DNA of 64,000 nt from Paracoccus xiamenensis. Lineage in GTDB: Bacteria > Pseudomonadota > Alphaproteobacteria > Rhodobacterales > Rhodobacteraceae. The DNA lies in contig NZ_JAAOHY010000002.1 of assembly GCF_011308835.1 (NCBI RefSeq), positions 124,001 to 188,000 on the forward strand. The letters are read 5' to 3'. Numbering within the stretch: position 1 is the stretch's first letter; each line of letters starts with the position of its first letter. Under the pieces are notes generated by a model, which was not told where the DNA came from, ran no database searches, and saw nothing but the letters and a program-made list of their open reading frames with translations. Below, piece by piece: positions 16,698-24,849 of this stretch. The translations under genes and the position numbers were made by a program.

Positions 16698-17834
16698 TCA
16701 CCCAGATCGCGCGTGATTTTCGCGCAGGTGATTGATGCGCCGGAAATAGCCAGCCTCGTGGGTGATCTCGACAAGCCAGGCGGCGATCAGCTCGGGATCG
16801 GTCGGTCCGATATGCAGCCCCGGTTTCACCTGCCCTGCCACGATCGCCCGCGCCGCCAGTGCCAGCATCAGCGAATTCAGCCGGAACCGCGCCCAACCAC
16901 TGCGTCCGCCGACCGCATCCAGCACCCATTCCCTGTGCCAGCGGGTGCGCCCGCCATTCTCGGCGCGCAGCATGACTGACAGCACGACGCGGTCGGCCTC
17001 GGTCGGCGCAAAGGGGTGTTCGGTCCACAGCGTGTCGGCCATGACCTGCAGGGCCTCTGCATTCTTTCCTGTCTGGCGGATCGCATCGAAAACCCCCGCC
17101 CAGCCGTCGCGCCACCCCTTCAGCCGGATCGCGCCGCGCTCTGCTGTCTGGATCTGCCAATCGGGATCAAATCCGTAAGCGGCAAGATAGGGGGCGACGT
17201 CATAATGCGGATAGACCTGATGACGCTCTGGAGTTGGCAGGTTGAGGTCATATTCGCGAATGGCGTCAAAGGGAAAATCGGCACGCTGAACGCGTCCCTC
17301 GCCGATCCAGCTTGTCGGCGTCGCCAAAGCGTTCAGCAGGGACAGCGGGCTGGTATTGAACTTGTGGCGGAAATTGTCGGGATATTTGGGCATGCCGCCG
17401 CCATAGGCGGTGAAATGCAGCAGATCGCCCGGCTGAGCGTCCTGACTGTATTCGTTGACCAGATCCCGCGCCATCAGATGCTCGATCCCCGGCACCATTC
17501 CGGCCTCGGCCAACACGCAAAGCCCCTTGTCGGCGGCCTCTTGCGCTGCCGCGCGCAGCCCTTCAGAGGCATGCCAGCCGACCGCCAGATGCGCACCGCG
17601 TCCCATCGCCAGCTGCGCCACCGCCAGATCCGTCGGCCGGGGCGCCAGAATGATGTCGCCGGGATTCACGGCCTGCCACAGCTGTTCCATATCCATCGGG
17701 TGCTGTATCTCGGCCGGGATACCGTCCAGCCGCCCCTCGCGCGTCCAGACCTGCACGGTGGCGGCGACATCTTTCAGGTGACCCAGCCCGAACAGCGCAT
17801 CGGGGCCGGCATGAACCCAGTGGATCGTGGTCAT
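16698..17834 (-). CDS. Saccharopine dehydrogenase-like protein
   Basis: 378 residues. The layout is a nucleotide-binding N-terminal domain followed by the saccharopine reductase-like core with EAGMVPGIEHLMARDLV (the usual form is G-x-x-PGx-D/E-H-x-x-A) and FTAYGGGMPKY. True lysine-pathway function is unlikely, as no partner genes are nearby. Reads from a start one base after the stop of the frameshifted GFA gene, so the two are in one operon. Confidence 0.75.
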   Translation of the reverse strand: MTTIHWVHAGPDALFGLGHLKDVAATVQVWTREGRLDGIPAEIQHPMDMEQLWQAVNPGDIILAPRPTDLAVAQLAMGRGAHLAVGWHASEGLRAAAQEAADKGLCVLAEAGMVPGIEHLMARDLVNEYSQDAQPGDLLHFTAYGGGMPKYPDNFRHKFNTSPLSLLNALATPTSWIGEGRVQRADFPFDAIREYDLNLPTPERHQVYPHYDVAPYLAAYGFDPDWQIQTAERGAIRLKGWRDGWAGVFDAIRQTGKNAEALQVMADTLWTEHPFAPTEADRVVLSVMLRAENGGRTRWHREWVLDAVGGRSGWARFRLNSLMLALAARAIVAGQVKPGLHIGPTDPELIAAWLVEITHEAGYFRRINHLRENHARSG

Positions 17835-17835
17835 C

Positions 17836-18226
17836 CTATTCCCTTGCGTCCTGCGGCAACCCGTCCGTGATGGTATAGTAGTCGCCCTTGTATGCGGTGA
17901 AAATATGACGGCTCAGCGTCAGGCCGGTGGGCGCGTCGACGCAGCCCAGCGATACGCTGAGCCGCCCCGCTTCCAGTTCGCGCCAGAATACGGACGCGCC
18001 GCATGTCCCGCAAAAGCCCCGCTCGGCAATATCGGAAGGACCGGTACCAGCGCAGACTGTCGCCGCTGATGTCGTGATCCACCAGATCAACCGTGGCCCA
18101 GGCATCCCCGGCCCAACGGCGGCACTGTTCGCAATGGCAGCGCGCGACCTCGCCCGATGGCTTGCCGCGAAATCGGACTGCCCCGCAAAGACAGGCCCCG
18201 GTGATCTCAGAGCGTTCCGAACACAT
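17836..18226 (-). pseudogene. GFA/CENP-V zinc-binding protein, frameshifted
   Basis: Read in two frames, this gives one clean GFA-family protein. Frame A from 18226 gives TGACLCGAVRF, ARCHCEQCRRW and ends in LRWYRS. Frame B continues with SDIAERGFCGTCGASVFW to a normal stop at 17836. The join lies within the run GGAAGGA at plus-strand 18034-18040: one extra base breaks the frame. All zinc cysteines are present when joined, so decay is recent or the base is a sequencing error. It overlaps the end of the fRMsr gene by 20 bases. Confidence 0.8.
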
Positions 18227-18659
18227 CCGACAAAATCCCCTTCAACGCTTCTGCATCGGTCACAGTAAACGCGTCGGGCTGGTTGCTGTCGATATCCAGC
18301 ACGCCGATCAGGCGGTTCCCCGCCCCGAAGACCGGAAGGACAAGCTCAGACCGGGTCGAGGATGCGCAGGCGATATGCCCAGGAAACGCATCCACATCGG
18401 GCACCAGCTGCACGTCGCCAGTGCGTGCGGCCGCCCCGCAAACGCCGCGCGCGAAGGGAATGACCAGACAGCCATGCCCGCCCTGATACGGCCCGATCTT
18501 CAGCAATTCCGGCCCGACCACCCGGTAAAACCCGGTCCAGTCAAAGCGCGCGTCCGAATGGTGCAGCTCGCAGGCAAGCGTGGCCATCAGCGCCACCTCG
18601 TCCGTCTCACCGTCCGTCAGCGCCGCAATCCGCGCGGCAAGCGCGACATAGTCTGTCAT
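18207..18659 (-). CDS. msrC: Free methionine-(R)-sulfoxide reductase (GAF domain)
   Basis: 150-residue GAF-domain enzyme that reduces free methionine-R-sulfoxide, using three cysteines. I see GVCGAAA (first), DAFPGHIACAS (second and key), and WTGFYR, LVLPVFGAG and GVLDIDS landmarks of the family. Start at 18659 is chosen because the longer frame runs back through the dispersed leader repeat. The leader repeat reads straight into this ATG. Confidence 0.88.
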   Translation of the reverse strand: MTDYVALAARIAALTDGETDEVALMATLACELHHSDARFDWTGFYRVVGPELLKIGPYQGGHGCLVIPFARGVCGAAARTGDVQLVPDVDAFPGHIACASSTRSELVLPVFGAGNRLIGVLDIDSNQPDAFTVTDAEALKGILSDVFGTL

Positions 18660-18705
18660 TTCATTCTGGTCCAAATATCCTGGGGGTTCCGGGGGCAAAG
18701 CCCCC
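18660..18705 (-). repeat. Leader repeat, copy 2 (before the fRMsr gene)
   Basis: On the minus strand it reads GGGGGCTTTGCCCCC, GGAA, CCCCCAGGATATTT, three bases, CCAGAATGAA, then directly the ATG at 18659. It matches copy 1 at 6789-6848 apart from the internal hairpin. Confidence 0.85.
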
Positions 18706-18713
18706 GCGCGGCG

Positions 18714-19193
18714 CTAAACAGGCAACACCGTGGTCGATTTCAGCTCTTCCATCGACAGCAGGGCGGTGACGTTGAAGATCTTCACCTCTGCAATCAGCGC
18801 CTGATAGAACGCGTCATAGGCGCGCGCGTCTGATACCCGCAGCTTGACGATATAGTCGATCTCGCCCGCCAGCCGATGCGCTTCCAGCACCTCGGGCCGC
18901 GCCTGCAACGCATCCAGAAACTTCTGCTGCCAGCTTGCTTCGTGTTCGCTTGTGCGGATCAGCACGAAGAAGCAGGTGCCGCGATCGACCGAATCGGGGT
19001 CCAGGATTACCGTCTGCCGGGTGATCACACCGGCATCCTTCAACTTGCGGATCCGGTTCCAGACCGGCGTCTTGGACGAGCCGACCTTGCGGGCTATGTC
19101 ATCCAGCGACTGGCTGGCATCGGCCTGCAACTCGGTCAGGATTTTCCGGTCCAGCTGGTCCAGGCGGAGTTTCTTTTCGCTGACATCATCCAT
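18714..19193 (-). CDS. Lrp/AsnC family transcriptional regulator
   Basis: 159 residues. N-terminal winged helix-turn-helix (LDQLDRKILTELQADASQS, then VGSSKTPVWNRIRKLKDAGVI) and a C-terminal RAM ligand-binding domain (EAHRLAGEIDYIVKLRV). It is divergent from the sulfur-reduction operon across 118 bases, so it probably controls that operon, perhaps in response to cysteine or another sulfur amino acid. The ligand is inferred from position only. Confidence 0.88.
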   Translation of the reverse strand: MDDVSEKKLRLDQLDRKILTELQADASQSLDDIARKVGSSKTPVWNRIRKLKDAGVITRQTVILDPDSVDRGTCFFVLIRTSEHEASWQQKFLDALQARPEVLEAHRLAGEIDYIVKLRVSDARAYDAFYQALIAEVKIFNVTALLSMEELKSTTVLPV

Positions 19194-19216
19194 GGCGGTG
19201 GTTTGTCCTGTTTGGC

Positions 19217-19230
19217 GTTCTCAACAGAAC
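19217..19230. promoter_or_regulatory. Candidate Lrp operator
   Basis: GTTCT-CAAC-AGAAC is a 14-base inverted repeat just upstream of the Lrp gene and ahead of the divergent sulfur operon. Size and location fit an Lrp site; binding is inferred. Confidence 0.35.
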
Positions 19231-19311
19231 ACTATTCCTTGTTTGCGTCAGATACTAGCGCCGAAGTGGAAAAATATCCTATATAGACACAGCAAGAAAC
19301 GGAGATTCGCC

Positions 19312-19614
19312 ATGGCCCGCGCATTTGAGCCTGTCGTCATTTCAGCCAACGACCTTTTCGACGGCCGCGTCATCTATCTGACCGGCAAGGACGAATGGGT
19401 CCCGCATCTGCGTCAGGCAGAGCTGATCACCGATGAGGAAACCGCGCGTCATCGCATGGCCCATGCGCTGGCGCTGTCGGATCATGCGGTTGGCGTGTTC
19501 CTGGCCCCGGCCAAGGCTGGCCCCGATGGCCCAGAGCCGGGCCACCCGCGCGAGGCGTTCCGTGCCCACGGCCCCTCTAATTACTTCCACGGCAAGCAGG
19601 CAGAAGAAGCGTAA
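19312..19614 (+). CDS. DUF2849 domain protein
   Basis: 100 residues, no signal or membrane segment. The family start is FEPVVISANDLFDGRVIYL. It almost always sits directly before the siroheme sulfite reductase in alphaproteobacteria and is thought to help that enzyme, but its job is unknown. The start at 19312 follows ACGGAG; a longer upstream frame overlaps the Lrp gene. Its stop TAA overlaps the ATG of the reductase by one base. Confidence 0.9.
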   Translation: MARAFEPVVISANDLFDGRVIYLTGKDEWVPHLRQAELITDEETARHRMAHALALSDHAVGVFLAPAKAGPDGPEPGHPREAFRAHGPSNYFHGKQAEEA

Positions 19615-21275
19615 TGTACCATCATTCCGAATTCGACCGAGCTTTCGTCGTCGACCGCGCTGCGCGGTTCCGCGATCAGGTTAACCGCCGCATCTCTGGT
19701 GCGCTCACCGAAGAAGAGTTCCGCCCCCTGCGCCTGATGAATGGCGTCTATTTGCAGCTGCATGCCTATATGCTGCGGGTGGCCATTCCCTACGGCACCA
19801 TCAGCCCCGATCAGATGCGCCAGCTGGCGATGATCGCGGACCGCTGGGACAAGGGTTATGGCCATTTCACGACCCGCCAGAACATCCAGTATAACTGGCC
19901 CAAGCTGGTCGATATCCCCGATATGCTCGACGCGCTGGCGGCGGTCGGGATGCATGCCATCCAGACCTCGGGCAACACCATCCGCAACGTGACCGCCGAC
20001 CATTTCGCCGGCGCCGCTGCGGATGAAATCCTCGATCCGCGCCCCTATGCCGAACTGATCCGGCAGTGGTCGACCGATCACCCGGAATTCCAGTTCCTGC
20101 CGCGCAAGTTCAAGATCGCCATTTCCGGCAGCCCGAATGACCGCGCGGTGGTCAAGTCGCATGACATCGGGTTGCGCATGGTCGAACAGGACGGCCAGCC
20201 GGGATTCGAGGTCTCGGTCGGCGGCGGCCTTGGCCGGACGCCTCTGGTCGGCAAGGTCATCAGTGAATTCGTGCCGGTGGCGGATCTGCTGCCCTATCTT
20301 GAATCGATCCTGTCGGCCTATAACACGGTCGGGCGGCGCGATAACAAATACAAGGCGCGGCTGAAAATCGCTGTGCACGAGCTGGGTCTGGATCATATCC
20401 GCGAACTGGTGGATGCCCGCTTTGCCGAAATCCGCCCGCTGTTCGACGGCGCGGACCAGCAGATCCTGGAACAGATCAAGGCGCAGTTCACCGCGCCCGA
20501 CCTGACCCTTGGCCGCAGCACCGCCGAATATGACGCCGCGCGCGCCGCCGATCCGATTTTCCGGTCCTGGGCGGACACGAACCTGCACGCGCATAAGAAC
20601 CCCGATTACGCCATCGTCACCGTCTCGCTGAAAAAGCATGGCGCGACGCCGGGCGATGCGAGTTCGGATCAGATGCGTCTGCTGGCCGATCTGGCCGAGA
20701 AATACGGCTTCGGCGACCTGCGTATCAGCCATGAACAGAACGTGGTTCTGCCGCATGTCCACAAGGCCGATCTGGCGGCGCTGTACGCGGCACTGAAAGG
20801 CGCCGATCTGGCCACCGCCAATCTGGGCCTGATCAGCGACATCATCGCCTGCCCGGGGCTGGATTATTGCGCGCTGGCGACGGCGCGTTCGATCCCGATT
20901 GCCCAGCAGATCGCCACCCGCTTTGACGAGCTGAAGCTGGAACATGAAATCGGCGAGATGAAGATCAAGATTTCTGGCTGCATCAATGCCTGCGGGCATC
21001 ACCATGTCGGGCATATCGGGATCCTCGGTCTGGATCGCGCGGGCGTCGAAAACTATCAGGTAACGCTTGGCGGCGATGCCACCGAAACCATGGCTGTGGG
21101 CGAACGCGCCGGTCCCGGTTTCTCGAAGGATGAGATCATCCCGGCGATCGAGCGCCTGGTGCATGGCTATCTGGACGTGCGCGAGGACGCCTCGGAAACC
21201 TTTATTCAGGCTTACCGTCGCCTTGGGCCGGACCCGTTCAAGGCCGCGCTGTACCCTCAGAAGGAAGCTGCGTAA
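19614..21275 (+). CDS. cysI: Assimilatory sulfite/nitrite reductase, siroheme [4Fe-4S]
   Basis: 553 residues. It reduces sulfite to sulfide (or nitrite to ammonia) with siroheme and a [4Fe-4S] cluster. Cluster cysteines are in CPGLDYCALATARS and KISGCINACGHHH. The substrate-side basic segment TTRQNIQYNW is conserved. Genomic position before cysH and after DUF2849 points to sulfite. There is no flavoprotein subunit adjacent, so the electron donor is probably ferredoxin. It overlaps the following gene by one base. Confidence 0.93.
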   Translation: MYHHSEFDRAFVVDRAARFRDQVNRRISGALTEEEFRPLRLMNGVYLQLHAYMLRVAIPYGTISPDQMRQLAMIADRWDKGYGHFTTRQNIQYNWPKLVDIPDMLDALAAVGMHAIQTSGNTIRNVTADHFAGAAADEILDPRPYAELIRQWSTDHPEFQFLPRKFKIAISGSPNDRAVVKSHDIGLRMVEQDGQPGFEVSVGGGLGRTPLVGKVISEFVPVADLLPYLESILSAYNTVGRRDNKYKARLKIAVHELGLDHIRELVDARFAEIRPLFDGADQQILEQIKAQFTAPDLTLGRSTAEYDAARAADPIFRSWADTNLHAHKNPDYAIVTVSLKKHGATPGDASSDQMRLLADLAEKYGFGDLRISHEQNVVLPHVHKADLAALYAALKGADLATANLGLISDIIACPGLDYCALATARSIPIAQQIATRFDELKLEHEIGEMKIKISGCINACGHHHVGHIGILGLDRAGVENYQVTLGGDATETMAVGERAGPGFSKDEIIPAIERLVHGYLDVREDASETFIQAYRRLGPDPFKAALYPQKEAA

Positions 21276-22417
21276 TGGCTCAGGTCGTCACCATTCCGAC
21301 GCGGCCCGCACGGGTCGCGGCGCTGAACAACCGCTATCGCCACCACGCCGCGATCCGGGTTCTGGGCGATGCGCTGCAGGACCCGGAACTGGGCCGGGTG
21401 GCGATGGTGTCGTCCTTCGGTGCGGATTCGGTGGCGCTGCTGCATATGGTGGCACTGGTGGATCGCAACACGCCGGTGCTGTTCATCGACACCCAGATGC
21501 TGTTTCCCGAAACCATGGCCTATCAGCAAGAGGTGGCGAAGAAGCTGGGTCTGACCGATCTGCGCATCATCCGCGCCGATCCGACGGCGCTGGCGGCGAA
21601 TGACCCGGATGGCGATCTGCACCAGTTCGACACCGACTCCTGCTGCAACCTGCGCAAGACCGTGCCGCTGAACCGCGCACTTGGTGATTTCGACAGCTGG
21701 ATCACCGGGCGCAAGCGCTTTCAGGGCGAAACCCGCGCCACGCTGGAATTCTTTGAACCCGACCCGGCCGGGCCACGGATCAAGATCAACCCGCTTGCCC
21801 ACTGGACGGCACGCGATGTTGCCGACTATATCGCCAATAACGACCTGCCGCGTCACCCGCTGGTTGCCAAGGGCTATCCTTCCATCGGCTGCGCGCCTTG
21901 CACCAGCCCGGTTGCGGAAGGCGAAGACCCTCGGGCCGGGCGCTGGCGCGGTCAGGAAAAGACAGAATGCGGAATCCACTTCGTGAACGGTAAAATGCAG
22001 CGTATCGCCCCATCCGAACCGGCCCCCTTTGTCCCGCAGGACGGGCAGCCGGTGATCGTGCGCGATGCGGGCTTTGGCCCCGAGGACTGGACCGGCCCGA
22101 TTCTGGATCTGGCCCCCGATGCCGATCTGGACGATCCGAACCTGAATTTCATGGATGCGCCGATGATCCGCGTGGCCTTCCCCAGCTTTTCGGACGGGCG
22201 CGGCTTTACGCTGGCGCGGCGTCTTCGGGTTGCGGGTTACAAGGGCCGGCTGCGGGCGCAGGGCCATGTCATTGCGGACCAGTTCCCGATGGCGCGCCGT
22301 TCCGGCTTTGACGAGGTCGAGATCGACTTTGCCCTTGCCACGCGTCAGCCGTGGGATCTGTGGCAGCGGTCATCTGGCTCGCTGTCCTATCTGGATCGGC
22401 TGGGTCGCCGCGCCTAA
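21275..22417 (+). CDS. cysH: Phosphoadenylyl-sulfate/adenylyl-sulfate reductase fused to DUF934
   Basis: 380-residue single frame with two modules. Residues about 1-245 form CysH: SSFGADSVALLHM (PP-loop), DSCCNLRK, IGCAPCTSPV and KTECGIH, the two cysteine pairs of a [4Fe-4S] enzyme, so it probably acts on APS. From about residue 265 a DUF934 module follows (FGPEDWTGPI; GRGFTLARRLR; GYKGRLRAQGHVIADQ). In most relatives I know these are two separate genes. Good ribosome coupling through the one-base overlap. Confidence 0.9.
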   Translation: MAQVVTIPTRPARVAALNNRYRHHAAIRVLGDALQDPELGRVAMVSSFGADSVALLHMVALVDRNTPVLFIDTQMLFPETMAYQQEVAKKLGLTDLRIIRADPTALAANDPDGDLHQFDTDSCCNLRKTVPLNRALGDFDSWITGRKRFQGETRATLEFFEPDPAGPRIKINPLAHWTARDVADYIANNDLPRHPLVAKGYPSIGCAPCTSPVAEGEDPRAGRWRGQEKTECGIHFVNGKMQRIAPSEPAPFVPQDGQPVIVRDAGFGPEDWTGPILDLAPDADLDDPNLNFMDAPMIRVAFPSFSDGRGFTLARRLRVAGYKGRLRAQGHVIADQFPMARRSGFDEVEIDFALATRQPWDLWQRSSGSLSYLDRLGRRA

Positions 22418-22493
22418 GGCGCAAACTCCGCCACGTAACGCTTGCCTGACGGCGGGCGGTGGGAATGATGGGCCAAACCTTTGGAGGAAGCCC

Positions 22494-23456
22494 ATGTCCC
22501 TGCCGCCCGTTCTGTCGCATCTGCGCATCCCCGTCATCGCCTCGCCGATGTTCATCGTCTCGAACCCGGATCTGGTGATCGCGCAATGCAAAGCCGGGAT
22601 TGTCGGCAGCTTTCCCGCGCTGAATGCCCGCGAAAAGGATGGTGAGCCGATTCAGCTGGAGGCATGGCTGACCCGCATCAGCGAAGAACTGGACCGCCAT
22701 AATCAGGCCAATCCCGACAATCCGGCGGCACCCTTCGCGGTCAACCAGATCGTGCACCGCTCGAACGTCCGGCTGGAGCGCGACATCGAGATCTGCGTCA
22801 AGCACAAGGTGCCGCTGTGGATCACCTCGCTTGGTGCCCGGCCAGAGGTGAACGAGGCCGCGCATTCCGTCGGTGGCATCGTGCTGCATGACATCATCAA
22901 CAACACCTTCGCGAAGAAGGCGATTGAAAAGGGGGCGGATGGGCTGATCGCGGTCGCCGCGGGAGCTGGCGGCCACGCCGGGATGCAGTCGCCTTTCGCG
23001 CTGATTCAGGAAATCCGCGGCTGGTTCGACGGCCCGATCGCATTGTCGGGGTCGATCGCCACGGGTCGCGCTGTGCTGGCGGCGCGGGCGATGGGGGCAG
23101 ATCTGGGCTATATCGGCAGCCCCTTCATCGCGACCGAGGAAGCCAATGCCGTCCCCGAATACAAGGACATGATCGTCAATTCCGGGGCCGAGGATATCGT
23201 CTATTCCTCGCTGTTCACCGGGGTGCATGGGAACTACCTCAAGCCGTCGATCCGCAATGCGGGGCTTGATCCGGATAACCTGGAACATGCCGATGCGTCG
23301 TCGATGAATTTCAGCCAGGGCTCTTCCAAGCCCAAGGCGTGGAGCGCGATCTGGGGCGCGGGTCAGGGCATCGGCGCGATCGACAAGGTCCAGCCCGCAG
23401 CGGCCTATATCGACCAGCTCGCCCGCGAATATGCCGAGGCCAAAGCGGCGCTGTAG
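22494..23456 (+). CDS. Nitronate monooxygenase family protein
   Basis: 320-residue TIM-barrel FMN enzyme of the nitronate monooxygenase (2-nitropropane dioxygenase) family. N-terminal IPVIASPMFIVSNPDLV, central AAGAGGHAGMQSP (with the active-site His), and GSIATGRAVLAARAMGADLGYIGSPF. Oxidises alkyl nitronates or a related substrate. GGAGG precedes the ATG. The stop codon is part of the double palindrome that follows. A second, distant family member is at 59406-60416. Confidence 0.88.
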   Translation: MSLPPVLSHLRIPVIASPMFIVSNPDLVIAQCKAGIVGSFPALNAREKDGEPIQLEAWLTRISEELDRHNQANPDNPAAPFAVNQIVHRSNVRLERDIEICVKHKVPLWITSLGARPEVNEAAHSVGGIVLHDIINNTFAKKAIEKGADGLIAVAAGAGGHAGMQSPFALIQEIRGWFDGPIALSGSIATGRAVLAARAMGADLGYIGSPFIATEEANAVPEYKDMIVNSGAEDIVYSSLFTGVHGNYLKPSIRNAGLDPDNLEHADASSMNFSQGSSKPKAWSAIWGAGQGIGAIDKVQPAAAYIDQLAREYAEAKAAL

Positions 23457-23512
23457 GGTGCGTGTTCACACGCACCATTGACCGCCAAAGGTGCGTGCGA
23501 GCACGCACCCTA
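23454..23512. repeat. Double-hairpin REP-like element between convergent genes
   Basis: TAGGGTGCGTG at 23454-23464 is mirrored by CACGCACCCTA at 23502-23512. Inside, each end forms its own hairpin (GGTGCGTG-TTCA-CACGCACC and GGTGCGTGC-GA-GCACGCACC). Both flanking genes end exactly on the outer TAG. It may serve as a two-way terminator. Confidence 0.85.
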
Positions 23513-24259
23513 CGGGGTTAGCAACTCTACCGCCGCGTCGCTGATTTCGGCCAGTGGGCCATAGAAGATCAGGGCGGGCGCGGCGCTTGGGCCTTCGCGG
23601 CGCAGCGCTTCGGCCAGTTCGGTGACGGTTCCGCGCCGCACACGCTGGCCGGGCTGGGTGATCGCCTCGGCGATCAGGGCGGGGGTGTCGGCGGGCAGGC
23701 CATGTGCGATCAGCCCGGCGGCCATGTCGGGAAAGCTGCGCTGCCCCATGAAGATCACCGTGACCGCGTGGGGATCGGCCAGTGCGGGCCAATTCAGATC
23801 CTGCGGCAGCTTGCCGGTCACATCGGCCCCGGTCAGATACTGCACCCGCCGCGCCGTCAGTCGCCGGGTCAGCGGCAGCCCCGCCGCCGCAGCCGCCGCA
23901 TTGACCGAGGACACGCCCGGCACAATCTCGAACGCGATGCCCGCACCGCGCACGGCGGCCAGTTCCTCCTCTAGCCGGCCAAACATGCCCGCATCGCCGG
24001 ATTTCAGCCGCACCACGCGGCGCCCGGCCTGCGCATGTTCAAGGATCAGCGCATTGACCGCCTCTTGCTTGGCGCTTGGTCGCCCGGCGCGCTTGCCGAC
24101 CGGAATTAACTGGGCCTGCGCTGCCAGCGCGAGGATCGGACCTGACGACAGGTCGTCGTAAAGCACCACATCCGCCCGCGACAGCCGGTCGGCAGCGCGA
24201 CGGGTCAGCAGGTCAGGGTCGCCCGGACCCGAGGAGACGAAGGATACAAAGCCGTTCAT
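23510..24259 (-). CDS. cobA: Uroporphyrinogen-III C-methyltransferase (SUMT)
   Basis: 249 residues. Makes precorrin-2 from uroporphyrinogen III with two SAM-derived methyls, for siroheme and cobalamin. Key marks: SSGPGDPDLLTRRA (SAM site), VVLYDDL, RLKSGDAGMFGR, EIVPGVSSVNAAAA and LPLTRR. Start at 24259 matches the family N-terminus; the longer frame adds nothing conserved. Its proximity to the siroheme-containing reductase suggests it supplies that cofactor. Ends in the double palindrome. Confidence 0.93.
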   Translation of the reverse strand: MNGFVSFVSSGPGDPDLLTRRAADRLSRADVVLYDDLSSGPILALAAQAQLIPVGKRAGRPSAKQEAVNALILEHAQAGRRVVRLKSGDAGMFGRLEEELAAVRGAGIAFEIVPGVSSVNAAAAAAGLPLTRRLTARRVQYLTGADVTGKLPQDLNWPALADPHAVTVIFMGQRSFPDMAAGLIAHGLPADTPALIAEAITQPGQRVRRGTVTELAEALRREGPSAAPALIFYGPLAEISDAAVELLTP

Positions 24260-24351
24260 CCAAACTGCCTTGCGCGTTTCCGCCGCATTGGCAAGAGATG
24301 GTTGCATATGCGACAGTTGCCGCGCGAAAGCTGCCCAAAGATGGATCACGG

Positions 24352-24789
24352 ATGAACGAATTCAGGCTTGATGATTTCCTGCCCTACTTGCTGAACAACG
24401 CGGCCGAATCCACCAGTCGCGCCTTTTCGGAACATTACCGCAGGGAATATGGCATGACCCGCGCTCAATGGCGGATCATGGCGCATCTGGGCACTTTCGG
24501 GGCGCTGACCGCATCGGAAATCTGCACGCGGGGATTCTTGGAAAAATCCAAGGTCTCGCGCGCCGTCGCGGGGTTGGAGGACGCGGCCCTGCTGCGCCGC
24601 CAGCCCTCGGCCCATGACCGCCGGGCAGAGCTGCTGACCCTGACGGACAAGGGCCAGCAGGTCCATGCCGACCTGGCCGCCTATGCCCGCAGCTTCTCGG
24701 ACACGCTGACCGACCGGCTTGGGTCAGACCGCGCCGCTCAGCTGGCCGAGATCCTGCGCGACCTGATCGACCCACAGCCGGGCGACTGA
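24352..24789 (+). CDS. MarR family transcriptional regulator
   Basis: 145 residues. Winged helix-turn-helix with LTASEICTRGFLEKSKVSRAV as the recognition region and HDRRAELLTLTDKG as the wing. It lies 60 bases ahead of fumarylacetoacetase on the same strand, and both may be governed by it. In related clusters this regulator responds to homogentisate-type ligands, which is inferred here. The chosen ATG is the first usable in the frame after a nearby short blocked reading frame. Confidence 0.85.
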   Translation: MNEFRLDDFLPYLLNNAAESTSRAFSEHYRREYGMTRAQWRIMAHLGTFGALTASEICTRGFLEKSKVSRAVAGLEDAALLRRQPSAHDRRAELLTLTDKGQQVHADLAAYARSFSDTLTDRLGSDRAAQLAEILRDLIDPQPGD

Positions 24790-24849
24790 AAGCCTTGCGC
24801 CAGGGCCTCCTGCATGTTAGTTGCATTTGCAACATAAGAAGGGGGGAAC

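Noticed and set aside
23454..23512. CRISPR or integron-type array
   Set aside because: Only two palindromic arms, no repeated spacers and no cas or integrase gene.
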